From UBA4732 sp963823075 (GTDB lineage: Bacteria; Planctomycetota; Planctomycetia; Gemmatales; Gemmataceae): 64,000 nucleotides of DNA. The stretch lies in NCBI GenBank assembly GCA_963823075.1, contig CAWGKE010000005.1, forward strand, positions 17,746-81,745. Reading direction: 5' to 3'. Made by a program: the position numbers and the translations under genes. Every line of letters starts with the position of its first letter. Within the stretch, counting starts at the first letter, position 1. Positions 56,351 through 64,000 of this stretch are shown here, piece by piece. Under the pieces are notes generated by a model that saw only the letters and a program-made list of their open reading frames with translations, searched no databases and was not told the origin of the DNA.

Positions 56351-57064
56351 ATGCAGGTGTGCATCTACTGCCAGACGAACCCGAAGGAAACGAACGACCA
56401 CGTTCCGCCGAAAGGGCTATTTCGGGAACCCCGACCCTCTAACCTCATCACAGTGCCGGCTTGTTTGAAGTGCAACAACGGCTTCAGTGGTGACGACGAC
56501 TACTTCTTGAACCTTGCCCTGGATTGGCCGGCTTCGGAATCCAACGACGGGAAAGGTGTCGTCGAGAAGCGGCTGCGCTCCATGAAGCGGAAAGAGGGGC
56601 GCAACATCTGGACGCCCTTCTTTGCCAAGGTCAAGGCCGTCGAAGTCTACTCTCCAGGTGGCTTGTATCTGGCGAACTCGTTTGAATTCACACTGGACAC
56701 GAGCAGGCTAATCCGCACCGTCAACCGGATGATCCGTGGCCTGTATTTCGAGTTCACGAAGACGTTGCTGCCTTTGGGCGATTACACCCGATCCATGCTG
56801 TTCTCGCAGTACGTCGAGCAGCACAAAAACGACAAGGAGGCGGTTGAGTTTATCCAGTACATCCCACAGCTACAGGGGCGTGTCATCGGCGAAGATACTT
56901 TCGAGGTCCGCTACTGCGTCCTGGACCCGGATCGCCACTCGTCGTTCTGGTACTTGGAGTTCTACAGGCGCTTCGCCTTCGTCGGCGTCACCGGCCCCGG
57001 CGAAGCAACTTCAGAGATCAACACAGTCGTAGGGTCCGGCGAATCGAAGGAGGCGGCATCATGA
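56351..57064 (+). CDS. HNH-type endonuclease
   Basis: The 237-residue protein has an HNH-like zinc core in its first 50 residues: CIYCQTNPKETNDHVPPKGL then ACLKCNNGF, with two CxxC pairs, DH and N in HNH order. The remainder (LEFYRRFAFVGVTGPG) is a separate domain. I chose the ATG at 56351 because GGAGGAG lies just upstream; a TTG at 56339 is possible. The last four bases overlap the OLD gene, which suggests a two-protein system such as a cleaving nuclease controlled by an ATPase. Confidence 0.7.
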   Translation: MQVCIYCQTNPKETNDHVPPKGLFREPRPSNLITVPACLKCNNGFSGDDDYFLNLALDWPASESNDGKGVVEKRLRSMKRKEGRNIWTPFFAKVKAVEVYSPGGLYLANSFEFTLDTSRLIRTVNRMIRGLYFEFTKTLLPLGDYTRSMLFSQYVEQHKNDKEAVEFIQYIPQLQGRVIGEDTFEVRYCVLDPDRHSSFWYLEFYRRFAFVGVTGPGEATSEINTVVGSGESKEAAS

Positions 57065-59127
57065 GGCTATCCAACGTCGAGATCAAGGATTTCAAGTCGA
57101 TTCGTCACTCGAAGCCCTTCGAGGTCGGGCAGATCACTTGCCTAGTCGGGAAGAACGAATCGGGCAAAACTGCGATCCTTCAGGCGCTCTACAAACTGAA
57201 TCCCGTCGTCCCGGAACACTCCAAGTTCGACGTGACCGATGAGTACCCTCGTGCCGAGGTCGAAGAGTACCGCCAACAGGTCGAGAGCAACGAGATCAAG
57301 CCCGCCATCATCGTCCGGGCCGAGTACACGCTTGACCCTGATGAAATCAAGGCGGTCGAAGCGATCTACGGCAATGGCGTGCTTACCAAGCCGACCATCC
57401 AGGTGTCGAAGGGCTACGACGACAAACTTCACGTCGAGGTCGAGGCAGACCAGGGGGCTGCTGTGAAGGGGCTGGTCCAGGGCCACAAACTCCCGGATGA
57501 AGTCGCCAAGGATGCCCTGGCCTGCAATGACCTCAAGGCGCTGAAGGACTACCTCGACGCTGACGGCCAAAAGCGGCAAGAGAACTACACGACGGCGAAA
57601 ACGGCTGCCGATGCCGTGTCGGACCCGGACGCCAAGAAGAAGGCCGTCCACGAAGCCGATCTCCTGGCCGAGTCCGAGGCGGCGAAGAAGCTGAAGGGAT
57701 TGCTGACGGCAATCCTCCTGGGCGACTTCGGCTTCTACATCTGGACACACAACCTGAAAAGCCACTGGCCGAAGTTCCTCTACTTCGACGAGTATTACCA
57801 GATGGAGGGCCACGTCAACATCGAGGAGTTGAAAAAGCGCCAGAGCGCCCAACAACTCCGGGATTCCGACCGCCCGATGTTGGGCCTGATCGACTTGGCG
57901 AGGCTCAAACTGGACGAGTTAATCAACCCGCAGCGGACGGAAGAACTCGTCGCCAAGCTGGAGGGTGCGTCGAACCACCTGTCCAAGCAAATCCTGAGAT
58001 TCTGGTCGCAAAACCAGCACCTTCAGGTCAAGTTCGACGTGCGGGCGGCTCGGCCCGGCGACCCTGAAGAGATGCGCAGCGGCAACAACCTGTGGGGCCG
58101 TGTGGACGACATGGTTCACCGGGTCAGCACGCAACTCGGCAGCCGGTCCAAGGGCTTCCTGTGGTTCTTCTCGTTTCTGGCCTGGTTCTCCCAGCAGAAG
58201 AAGACGAAGGAGCCGCTGCTCCTGTTGCTCGACGAGCCGGGGCTATTTCTACACGCAAAGGCCCAGGGCGATCTGTTGCGCTACATGGACGTGGAACTGG
58301 CCCCTCACCATCAGGTAATCTACACCACGCACTCGCCCTTCATGATCGACGCCCGGCGCTTCGACCAGGTGCGGATCGTCGAGGACAAGAGCATTGACAG
58401 CAAGGAGCCGCTGCCGCCCGAACAGGCCGGCACGAAGGTCTTCAAGGAGGTACTGGACGCCGGTGAAGGAAGCCTGTTCCCGCTCCAGGGTGCGCTGGGG
58501 TACGACATCGCCCAAACGCTGTTCGTCGGCCCGAATTGCCTCATCGTGGAAGGCGTGTCAGACCTGCTCTACCTCCAGACCATCAGCGGCTTGTTGGAGG
58601 AGGCTGGTCGCCAAGGGCTGGACCGGCGCTGGACGATCACGCCGGTCGGCGGGTCGGAGAAGGTGTCCACATTCGCCGCCCTGCTGGGGGCGCAGAAGCG
58701 GCTGACCATCGCCACGCTGATCGACTTCCAGAAAAAGGACCAGCAGACCATCGAAAACCTGTACAAGAGGAAACTGCTCCAGAAGAAAAACGTCCTGACC
58801 TATGCCGAGTTCGTGGGCAACGCCGAGGCCGACATCGAGGATATGTTCGACGTGGCTTTCTACCTGAAGCTGGTCAACGGGGAATACGCCAACGAAGTGA
58901 ACAAGAAGGTGGCGGAAAGGGACGTGAAGACGGGCAGCCCCCGGATCGTCGTGCGGCTGGAATCGTTCTTCAAGGCCAACCCGCTCAAGGGGACGGCGCA
59001 GTTCGCCCACTTCCGGCCTGCTCGCTTCTTCGTCGAAAACGTCGCCACGCTAAAGAAGGCCATCCCCGCAGTGGCGTTCGACCGTTTCGAGGAGGCGTTC
59101 AAGAAGCTGAATTCCCTGCTTGCCTGA
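57061..59127 (+). CDS. OLD-family ATPase with TOPRIM nuclease domain
   Basis: The 688-residue protein has an N-terminal ABC-type ATPase: Walker A GKNESGKT at residues 30-37, the Walker B region LLLLLDEPGLFLH near residue 385, and THSPFMIDA. A TOPRIM domain follows from about residue 485 (CLIVEGVSDLLYLQTI, GGSEKVSTFAAL, LIDFQKKD). This is the OLD nuclease organisation, as in Gabija GajA and retron-associated nucleases. The four-base overlap with the HNH gene indicates a shared role, probably in sensing or cutting invading DNA. It is complete. Confidence 0.85.
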   Translation: MRLSNVEIKDFKSIRHSKPFEVGQITCLVGKNESGKTAILQALYKLNPVVPEHSKFDVTDEYPRAEVEEYRQQVESNEIKPAIIVRAEYTLDPDEIKAVEAIYGNGVLTKPTIQVSKGYDDKLHVEVEADQGAAVKGLVQGHKLPDEVAKDALACNDLKALKDYLDADGQKRQENYTTAKTAADAVSDPDAKKKAVHEADLLAESEAAKKLKGLLTAILLGDFGFYIWTHNLKSHWPKFLYFDEYYQMEGHVNIEELKKRQSAQQLRDSDRPMLGLIDLARLKLDELINPQRTEELVAKLEGASNHLSKQILRFWSQNQHLQVKFDVRAARPGDPEEMRSGNNLWGRVDDMVHRVSTQLGSRSKGFLWFFSFLAWFSQQKKTKEPLLLLLDEPGLFLHAKAQGDLLRYMDVELAPHHQVIYTTHSPFMIDARRFDQVRIVEDKSIDSKEPLPPEQAGTKVFKEVLDAGEGSLFPLQGALGYDIAQTLFVGPNCLIVEGVSDLLYLQTISGLLEEAGRQGLDRRWTITPVGGSEKVSTFAALLGAQKRLTIATLIDFQKKDQQTIENLYKRKLLQKKNVLTYAEFVGNAEADIEDMFDVAFYLKLVNGEYANEVNKKVAERDVKTGSPRIVVRLESFFKANPLKGTAQFAHFRPARFFVENVATLKKAIPAVAFDRFEEAFKKLNSLLA

Positions 59128-59163
59128 GACATTGAAACCGAGATAAACCGATGGAGTGATCGC

Positions 59164-60390
59164 ATGGCGCAGCAAGTCGTGTTTTACTCGTGGCAGTCAT
59201 GGACCGACGCCGGGGCTAACCGCAACTTCATCGAGGACTGTCTTGAACGGGCCATCAAGGAAATCCGCAAAGACAACTCGTTACGGTTGGACCCGGTGAT
59301 CGACCGTGATACGCAGGGAGTTCCCGGTTCTGCGGACATCGCCAACACGATCTTCGGGAAGATTGTCGAGGCGGACGTGTTCGTGGCGGACGTATCTTTT
59401 GTCAACGACGCCGCCCCTGGCCGGCGCACACCCAACCCGAACGTCCTGGTAGAACTCGGCTACGCCTTGAGCAAGCTGGGAGAGGGCAAGGTGGTCTGCG
59501 TCCACAACCTGGTCACGGGGCGGGTCGAGGACTTGCCCTTCGACATCCGGGGGCGCAATGTCGCCACCTACGAGTTGCCCCCGAAGGCTGGCGTGTCGGA
59601 TGCAGCGACGTGGCAGGCGCTCCGGGCCGAGCAGCGGAAGCAACTCGTCGGCAGGCTGAAGCACGCCATCACCGCCATCCTGTCGGCCAGCGATCCTGCA
59701 CTGACGGAGTTCGTCAACCAGATGGTCGAGAAGTTGATCCTTGTCATCATCTTCGGCGGCGAGGTCGAGGACAGGCCGATCAAGCCCGGCTCCGAAGTGC
59801 TGCGGGCCATCATCGGGGGCGTGGCTGGCGACCTGCGTGCGATGGCCTGCCAGGAGCCAGCGGCACGTCTGAACCTCAACCAACGTCTCGACGACGCTGC
59901 CAGCGCCATCGAAGCGGCCATTCACTTTACCCGGTACATGGGCCGGGAGAACCACGATCAGTACGTCGGGCTGGTCACGAGAGCGGTCGAGTTGGCGACC
60001 GCTTTGAAGAAGGAATTCGTGGATGACCGTGCGCTGAATCGGGATAACCTCAACGGCGTCCACCGGCGTCTGTACGAGATGCGGCGGCAGCTTGACAACC
60101 TCGTGTCCAGGCTCCCCACGCAGTTCCAACGTCCAGGTGGGGTGGACGAAGCCTGCGAGACGGCCAACTCGCTCGGCCTGGACCTGTGCCGGTATGGGCA
60201 GTTCGACCTCGACCCCATTCAGCCTGGGCTGGCAGCCCGCTTATCGGAGATCGGGCGACACCTTCACCTGATCGGTGTGACCCTTGAGTATGCAGGTGGA
60301 ATGGGGCGGCGGCAAAAAGCCGCAGAGAACCTGGAACGGTGTGCCAGCGAATTGGGCGGGCTTGTGGATAGTCTGCCACCGCCACGTTGA
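59164..60390 (+). CDS. TIR-like nucleotide-binding effector protein
   Basis: The 408-residue protein has an N-terminal TIR-like fold of about 150 residues: VVFYSWQSWTDAGANRNFIE, then ADVFVADVSFVND, then NPNVLVELGYALSK, where the Glu is in the position of the TIR catalytic residue. A large helical C-terminal half follows (IEAAIHFTRYMGRENHDQYV). TIR-type defence proteins usually act as NAD+-degrading or signalling effectors. It lies 36 bp after the OLD gene and 43 bp before the HNH-APAZ gene, so it is in the same transcript. Confidence 0.7.
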   Translation: MAQQVVFYSWQSWTDAGANRNFIEDCLERAIKEIRKDNSLRLDPVIDRDTQGVPGSADIANTIFGKIVEADVFVADVSFVNDAAPGRRTPNPNVLVELGYALSKLGEGKVVCVHNLVTGRVEDLPFDIRGRNVATYELPPKAGVSDAATWQALRAEQRKQLVGRLKHAITAILSASDPALTEFVNQMVEKLILVIIFGGEVEDRPIKPGSEVLRAIIGGVAGDLRAMACQEPAARLNLNQRLDDAASAIEAAIHFTRYMGRENHDQYVGLVTRAVELATALKKEFVDDRALNRDNLNGVHRRLYEMRRQLDNLVSRLPTQFQRPGGVDEACETANSLGLDLCRYGQFDLDPIQPGLAARLSEIGRHLHLIGVTLEYAGGMGRRQKAAENLERCASELGGLVDSLPPPR

Positions 60391-60433
60391 TGTGTTCGGT
60401 GAAACCGACGTGTCATGATGGAGCTAGGCAACG

Positions 60434-61737
60434 ATGAGCAGAAACATTCCCGACAAAGAGATGAAGGCGCTGATCGCCCTCTCTGGTGGCGTCTGCGCCT
60501 TCCCCGGTTGCAACAAGCGGCTCCTCGAACCGGCCAACGCCGCTGACGATGCCGCCTTCCTGGGCGAGATGGCCCACATCATCGCCGACAGCCGCCAGGG
60601 TCCACGGGGCGTCTCGCCGATGTCCGACGAGGACCGAGACAAGCACACCAACCTGGTCATGCTCTGCGGCGACCACCACACGATCATCGACGCCCAGCCC
60701 CGAACCTACAGCGTCTCGGTCCTGCGCCGGATCAAGGAGGACCACGAGGGCCGCATTCGCCGGGCAACAAGCGGCCCGGTCCCGGCCTCGCCGATCACGC
60801 TCGCCTGTGAAGTCATCCACAGTTCCCTCCTGGGCGTCACGCATCTGCCCGCCGCCGTCTTCGCTGCCCCGTGTGCCTTCCACGAGGGCCAGGACGACCA
60901 GGTGAAGGAGCGTATCAAGTTTCCTGACGGGGACGCCCAACTCGTCCGCTTCATTCTTCGGGACGGCAAGCTGTTCAGTTTCCACAACCTGAAAGACCCC
61001 AAGGGGCCGTTCCGGGATGTCATCAACCAGAAGGGCGTCGAGGCGATCCGCTCCGAGCAGTGGTGGGACGACCCGGAGGGCCACCGCCGCTTTGTCACGC
61101 TCCTGAACCGTGGCCTCTACAAGTTCACCGCCCGCAAGCGGGTCCGGTTCGACCCGGCCCACAAGCGGTTCTTCTTCGACGCCCTGACGGCTGGCAAGGC
61201 CCGGCAGGAGCAGTATCGACCGCTGAACGCCAAGAGCCGGCTGAAGAGGAATGTCGTCTGGCAGCCCAAGACCAAGGCCACCGGCCTGGTGAAGAATTAC
61301 TGGTGGCACTTGGCTGCCGGGCTGTCCTTCCTGCGGACGGACAAGCGCCAGTGGTGTTTGAGTATCCGCCCGGAGCGCCACCTGACCTCGGACGGCGTGA
61401 CGCCGCTGCCGCCCAAGCAAGTCGGCAGGCGGGTCACGAGCAAAAGGCCCGGATGTGGAACGACGTGTACCTGGGCGAAGTGAACTTCTGGCGGGACTTC
61501 CTGTCGGGCGGCAACCAGAAGATCGTGCTGAACTTCGGCGACCAGTCCGCCGTCATCGACACCGAGATGCTGACTTTCGACGTGGAGTGGCCCGGCATCC
61601 CCGGCGACAGCAAGCCGTTCACAAACACGACCTACGAGATGGACCTGTTCTCCCGCTCCGAGTACGACGACGCCCTGGCGGGGGACGGCCTCGATATGGA
61701 GGATGACGATGGCCCGGAAGCAGACGCAGAGAACTGA
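60434..61737 (+). CDS. HNH-APAZ protein of a short Argonaute system, one-base frameshift
   Basis: Residues 1-100 hold an HNH nuclease (CAFPGC, MAHIIAD with His48, TNLVMLCGDHH with Asn73 and His81/82). The rest matches the APAZ domain that partners short prokaryotic Argonautes, for example VIHSSLLGVTHLPAAVF, RRLRFTARKRVRFDPAHKR-like text and VEWPGIPGDSKPF at the C-terminus. The frame breaks at the A-run 61442-61445; adding one A restores VTSKKARMWNDVYLGEVNFW and a 434-residue protein. Its end overlaps the Argonaute start. When target-bound, the HNH domain is expected to degrade DNA. The lesion is in a homopolymer, so error is possible. Confidence 0.85.
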
Positions 61738-63166
61738 CAGCTACAAGGTCGCCCCGCTGGAACTCGACCAACCCCGTCTGACGGCAGGCTGGGTGGACGA
61801 GCCAGGCTTGCTGTTCGCCGAGGACCATGAGCATGTAGACCCGAAGACCGGCATCCCTTTGTACGGGCCACGGTCGCTGGGAACACGCCGCCACAAGCGG
61901 GAGGTTCACGTCGGCTTCATCGGCACGAGCGAGTCAGTTGACCTCGCCCGCCGCTACTACGACCAGACCAGCTACGGAGTGGACGGCGATGACGGCCACG
62001 CCCCATTCCCCGGCTGCCGGGCGGATCGGGGCTTCCGCTGCGACCTTCTGTACGACAACAAGTTGGTCGAACTCATCACCCGCTCCGAACACCAGGACAT
62101 CCTCGGCATCAAGCGCAGCCGGGAGCGGTTCGAGAAGCTGCTCCTCATCCTGGAACTGAAGTTGCGATTGCTGACGCAGAGGGACCACCCGCTCGATTAC
62201 GTCGTGCTGGCGCTGCCCACCGACTTGTACCAGCGCTGCCGGGCCGTGGACTATGTGGAGAAGGGCGTCGGCCACGTCCACCGTGACCTGCGGCGGGCGT
62301 TCAAGGCGATGGCGATGAACTACCAGAAGCCCACGCAAATCCTCCTCGATTCGACGACCGGCCTGACCGACAGCAGCCGTGACCTGGACCATCCTTCGGT
62401 GGTCGCCTGGAATCTCTTCACCGGCCTGTACTTCAAGATCGACGGCCTGCCGTGGGGACCGACCGCCCTGCCGCCCAGCAGTTGCTTCATCGGCGTCAGC
62501 TTCTTCCGCCCGCTGGGGGAGAGTTCAACGCTGCGGACCAGCGTGGTTCAGGCGTTCGACGAGAACGGCGAAGGGCTGGTGCTGCGGGGCCACCGCTTCC
62601 ATTGGGACGACCGGAAGGGGAAGTCGCCGCACCTGACGGCGGACATGGCCGAGAGCCTGATCGAGATGGTGATGAAGCGTTACCAGGACGAGCAGAAGCA
62701 ACTGCCGAAGCGGGTGGTGATCCACAAGACCAGTCGGTATAAGGCGCTGGAGCGGTCGGGGTTTGAGGGGGCGCTGAAGAAGCGTGGTTGCCTTTACGAC
62801 CTGGTGTCACTGTCGCCAACCAGCGGTTCTCGACTGCTGCGGGCGGGGCAGTACCCGCCGCTACGAGGTACGTTGTTCTCGGTCGGGGCGGTGAGCTACC
62901 TCTACACGACCGGCTACCTGCCGGCGCTGGGGAAGTACCCGCACGGCCACGTCCCGTCGCCGCTCCAGGTCGCCGACCATGTAGGCGACACGACGAAGGC
63001 GGACTTGCTGCGGGAAGTGATGGTCTTGACAAAGATGAACTGGAACTCGGCGAACGTCGGCGGGCTTGAGCCGATCACGCTGCGTTTCTCCCGGCTGGTC
63101 GGCGACGTGTTGCGGGAAGTGCCTGCCGACCGGGAGCCGCAGCCGAAGTACAAGTTCTATATGTAG
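61709..63166 (+). CDS. Short prokaryotic Argonaute (MID-PIWI, catalytically inactive)
   Basis: The 485-residue protein has a MID region with HRDLRRAFKAMAMNYQKPTQ and HPSVVAWNLFTGLYFKIDGL, strongly typical of short pAgos. The PIWI part contains CFIGVSFFRPLGE where catalytic Asp would be expected (here Gly/Val/Ser), then VIHKTSRY, and ends with NSANVGGLEPITLRFSRLVG. The tetrad is degenerate, so it binds guide and target but does not cut. It lacks a PAZ domain, as expected; the APAZ of the preceding gene substitutes. I prefer the ATG at 61709, six bases after GGAGG, over 61703. Confidence 0.9.
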   Translation: MARKQTQRTDSYKVAPLELDQPRLTAGWVDEPGLLFAEDHEHVDPKTGIPLYGPRSLGTRRHKREVHVGFIGTSESVDLARRYYDQTSYGVDGDDGHAPFPGCRADRGFRCDLLYDNKLVELITRSEHQDILGIKRSRERFEKLLLILELKLRLLTQRDHPLDYVVLALPTDLYQRCRAVDYVEKGVGHVHRDLRRAFKAMAMNYQKPTQILLDSTTGLTDSSRDLDHPSVVAWNLFTGLYFKIDGLPWGPTALPPSSCFIGVSFFRPLGESSTLRTSVVQAFDENGEGLVLRGHRFHWDDRKGKSPHLTADMAESLIEMVMKRYQDEQKQLPKRVVIHKTSRYKALERSGFEGALKKRGCLYDLVSLSPTSGSRLLRAGQYPPLRGTLFSVGAVSYLYTTGYLPALGKYPHGHVPSPLQVADHVGDTTKADLLREVMVLTKMNWNSANVGGLEPITLRFSRLVGDVLREVPADREPQPKYKFYM

Positions 63167-63205
63167 CGGACAACACGAGCAGGTAATCAACCATGACGAC
63201 CACCC

Positions 63206-63637
63206 GTGGCATCCTGGGTCGGACCTTTCCGCCTTCAAGACTATCTGGAGAAGGCCGTCGATGATGACCAAGTGTGGCCCCCGGAGAGAGGAGGCGTGTA
63301 CGTCGTTTCGAGTCTGGCGTGGCGAGGGGAGCCATCGAACACGGACGACGTGCTGTACGTCGGCGGCAACACCGGCCAATCGGATCGGTTCATCACCCGG
63401 ATCGGCGACCTCATCGCCGACATGCTCGGCTTTTGGGGCGACCAGACCGGCCACCACAGCGGCGGGATCAGGCTGTGGGAGTATTGCCGTGAGAACCGGA
63501 TCAACCCACTCAATCTGTTCCTGGGCTGGCAAGTCGAGAGGCCGTGCGTCCGCTGTGCCGAATATGACCTGTTCGTTGCCCTCGCCCCGAAGCTAAACCG
63601 AAAGCACACTGCAAGGTGCGTTGCGCATGGAGCGTAG
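63206..63637 (+). CDS. GIY-YIG-like protein
   Basis: The 143-residue frame (GTG at 63206) has GGVYVVSSLAW, then VLYVGGNTGQSDRFITRIGD, a spacing like the GIY-YIG nuclease core with GVYVV and LYVGG. A Cys pair CVRCAEYD lies near the end. An ATG at 63193 starts a different frame (MTTTRGILGRTF), so the true start may be frameshifted. Its nuclease role is inferred. It is 39 bp after the Argonaute gene on the same strand. Confidence 0.5.
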   Translation: MASWVGPFRLQDYLEKAVDDDQVWPPERGGVYVVSSLAWRGEPSNTDDVLYVGGNTGQSDRFITRIGDLIADMLGFWGDQTGHHSGGIRLWEYCRENRINPLNLFLGWQVERPCVRCAEYDLFVALAPKLNRKHTARCVAHGA

Positions 63638-63640
63638 CCG

Positions 63641-64000
63641 ATGACTGGTCCAGTCGAACTTCTTCCCGGCGAATTCGTGCTGTTCGTTTCACAAGGCGGA
63701 ACCGAGGAGCAGGACAGGCACTTTCTCGGCCTACTGAAAGAAGCGTGGCAGAGGATTCCGCTTCCCGCCCGGACGGTGATCCTCGAACACCACCACAGGG
63801 TCTATCGCTACTATCCCAAGGTCATCCTGGGCGCTCGGATCAACAACAAGTGGCCCGTTGCGATGGCTGGCCCCAAAGGCTGCCTGCTTTGGTGTGATTT
63901 GTTGAGGATACTCGATCTTCCCGGCAAAGACCCTTGGGCCGTTGTGGTGTTAGGCGAGGAACTGGCCCATGCCTTCCTGACAGCCAGTCAACATCCGACT
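63641..64000 (+). CDS. Partial protein with an EELAH motif, truncated at the window edge
   Basis: The frame opens with ATG at 63641, three bases after the previous stop, and continues without a stop to the window end. It encodes MTGPVELLPGEFVLFVSQGG and later LGEELAHAFLTASQHPT. EELAH resembles a zinc-binding HExxH helix with Glu in the first position, which weakens that reading. It probably continues the rightward operon. No family is recognised from 120 residues. Confidence 0.5.
   Translation, partial: MTGPVELLPGEFVLFVSQGGTEEQDRHFLGLLKEAWQRIPLPARTVILEHHHRVYRYYPKVILGARINNKWPVAMAGPKGCLLWCDLLRILDLPGKDPWAVVVLGEELAHAFLTASQHPT

Noticed and set aside
37000..64000. CRISPR array in the defence island
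   Set aside because: No regularly spaced short repeats were seen in the intergenic stretches.

Overview
The window looks like a planctomycete chromosome of the Gemmata type. It is very GC-rich and carries genes typical of that group: a secreted DUF1559 protein, a Gly/Ala-rich secreted repeat protein, PP2C phosphatases, a remnant of a Ser/Thr kinase with a HRDLKPANVLL motif, an arylsulfatase and a DUF3604 protein. No rRNA or ordinary tRNA gene was recognised.

Region 1 (1 to about 21.5 kb) is chromosomal backbone with metabolic, secreted and regulatory genes. In order: an M1 aminopeptidase end, an acyltransferase, a kinase remnant, an M48 peptidase, a FecR-like protein divergent from a LysR regulator, an ECF sigma factor with a membrane partner, secreted proteins, two PP2C phosphatases around an arylsulfatase, a carbonic anhydrase and a DUF3604 protein. 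Three perfect or near-perfect palindromic repeats lie between these genes.

Region 2 (about 21.6 to 37 kb) begins with direct repeats and a tyrosine recombinase, and by eye is less GC-rich. It reads as integrated-element cargo: an excisionase-like HTH protein, a run of small lipoproteins and coiled-coil proteins of unknown role, a solitary FitA-like antitoxin, an ISAzo13-type insertion sequence with clear ends, a methyltransferase, a DUF3102 protein and a radical SAM protein.

Region 3 (about 37 to 64 kb) is a defence island. On the minus strand is a complete type 1 BREX set (brxA, brxB, brxC, pglX, pglZ, brxL) with an extra DUF429-like gene between brxC and pglX. An IS66-family element sits in brxC with an 8-bp target duplication, and pglX has a one-base frameshift. 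Upstream are a strongly structured tRNA-like element and an XRE repressor plus ImmA/IrrE protease pair. Diverging from that pair, a tightly packed plus-strand run (56.0 kb to the window end) encodes a small protein, an HNH protein, an OLD-type ATPase with a TOPRIM domain, a TIR-like effector, an HNH-APAZ protein with a catalytically inactive short prokaryotic Argonaute, a GIY-YIG-like protein and a partial gene. This plus-strand run is the best candidate for an unusual or undescribed system.

A caution applies throughout: about ten single-base indels split otherwise well-conserved genes, in backbone and island alike. Many may be sequencing or assembly errors, so genes broken only by one base (pglX, HNH-APAZ, sulfatase) could be intact in the organism. 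The IS66 and ISAzo13 insertions are structurally certain because their ends, duplications and restored reading frames can all be read.
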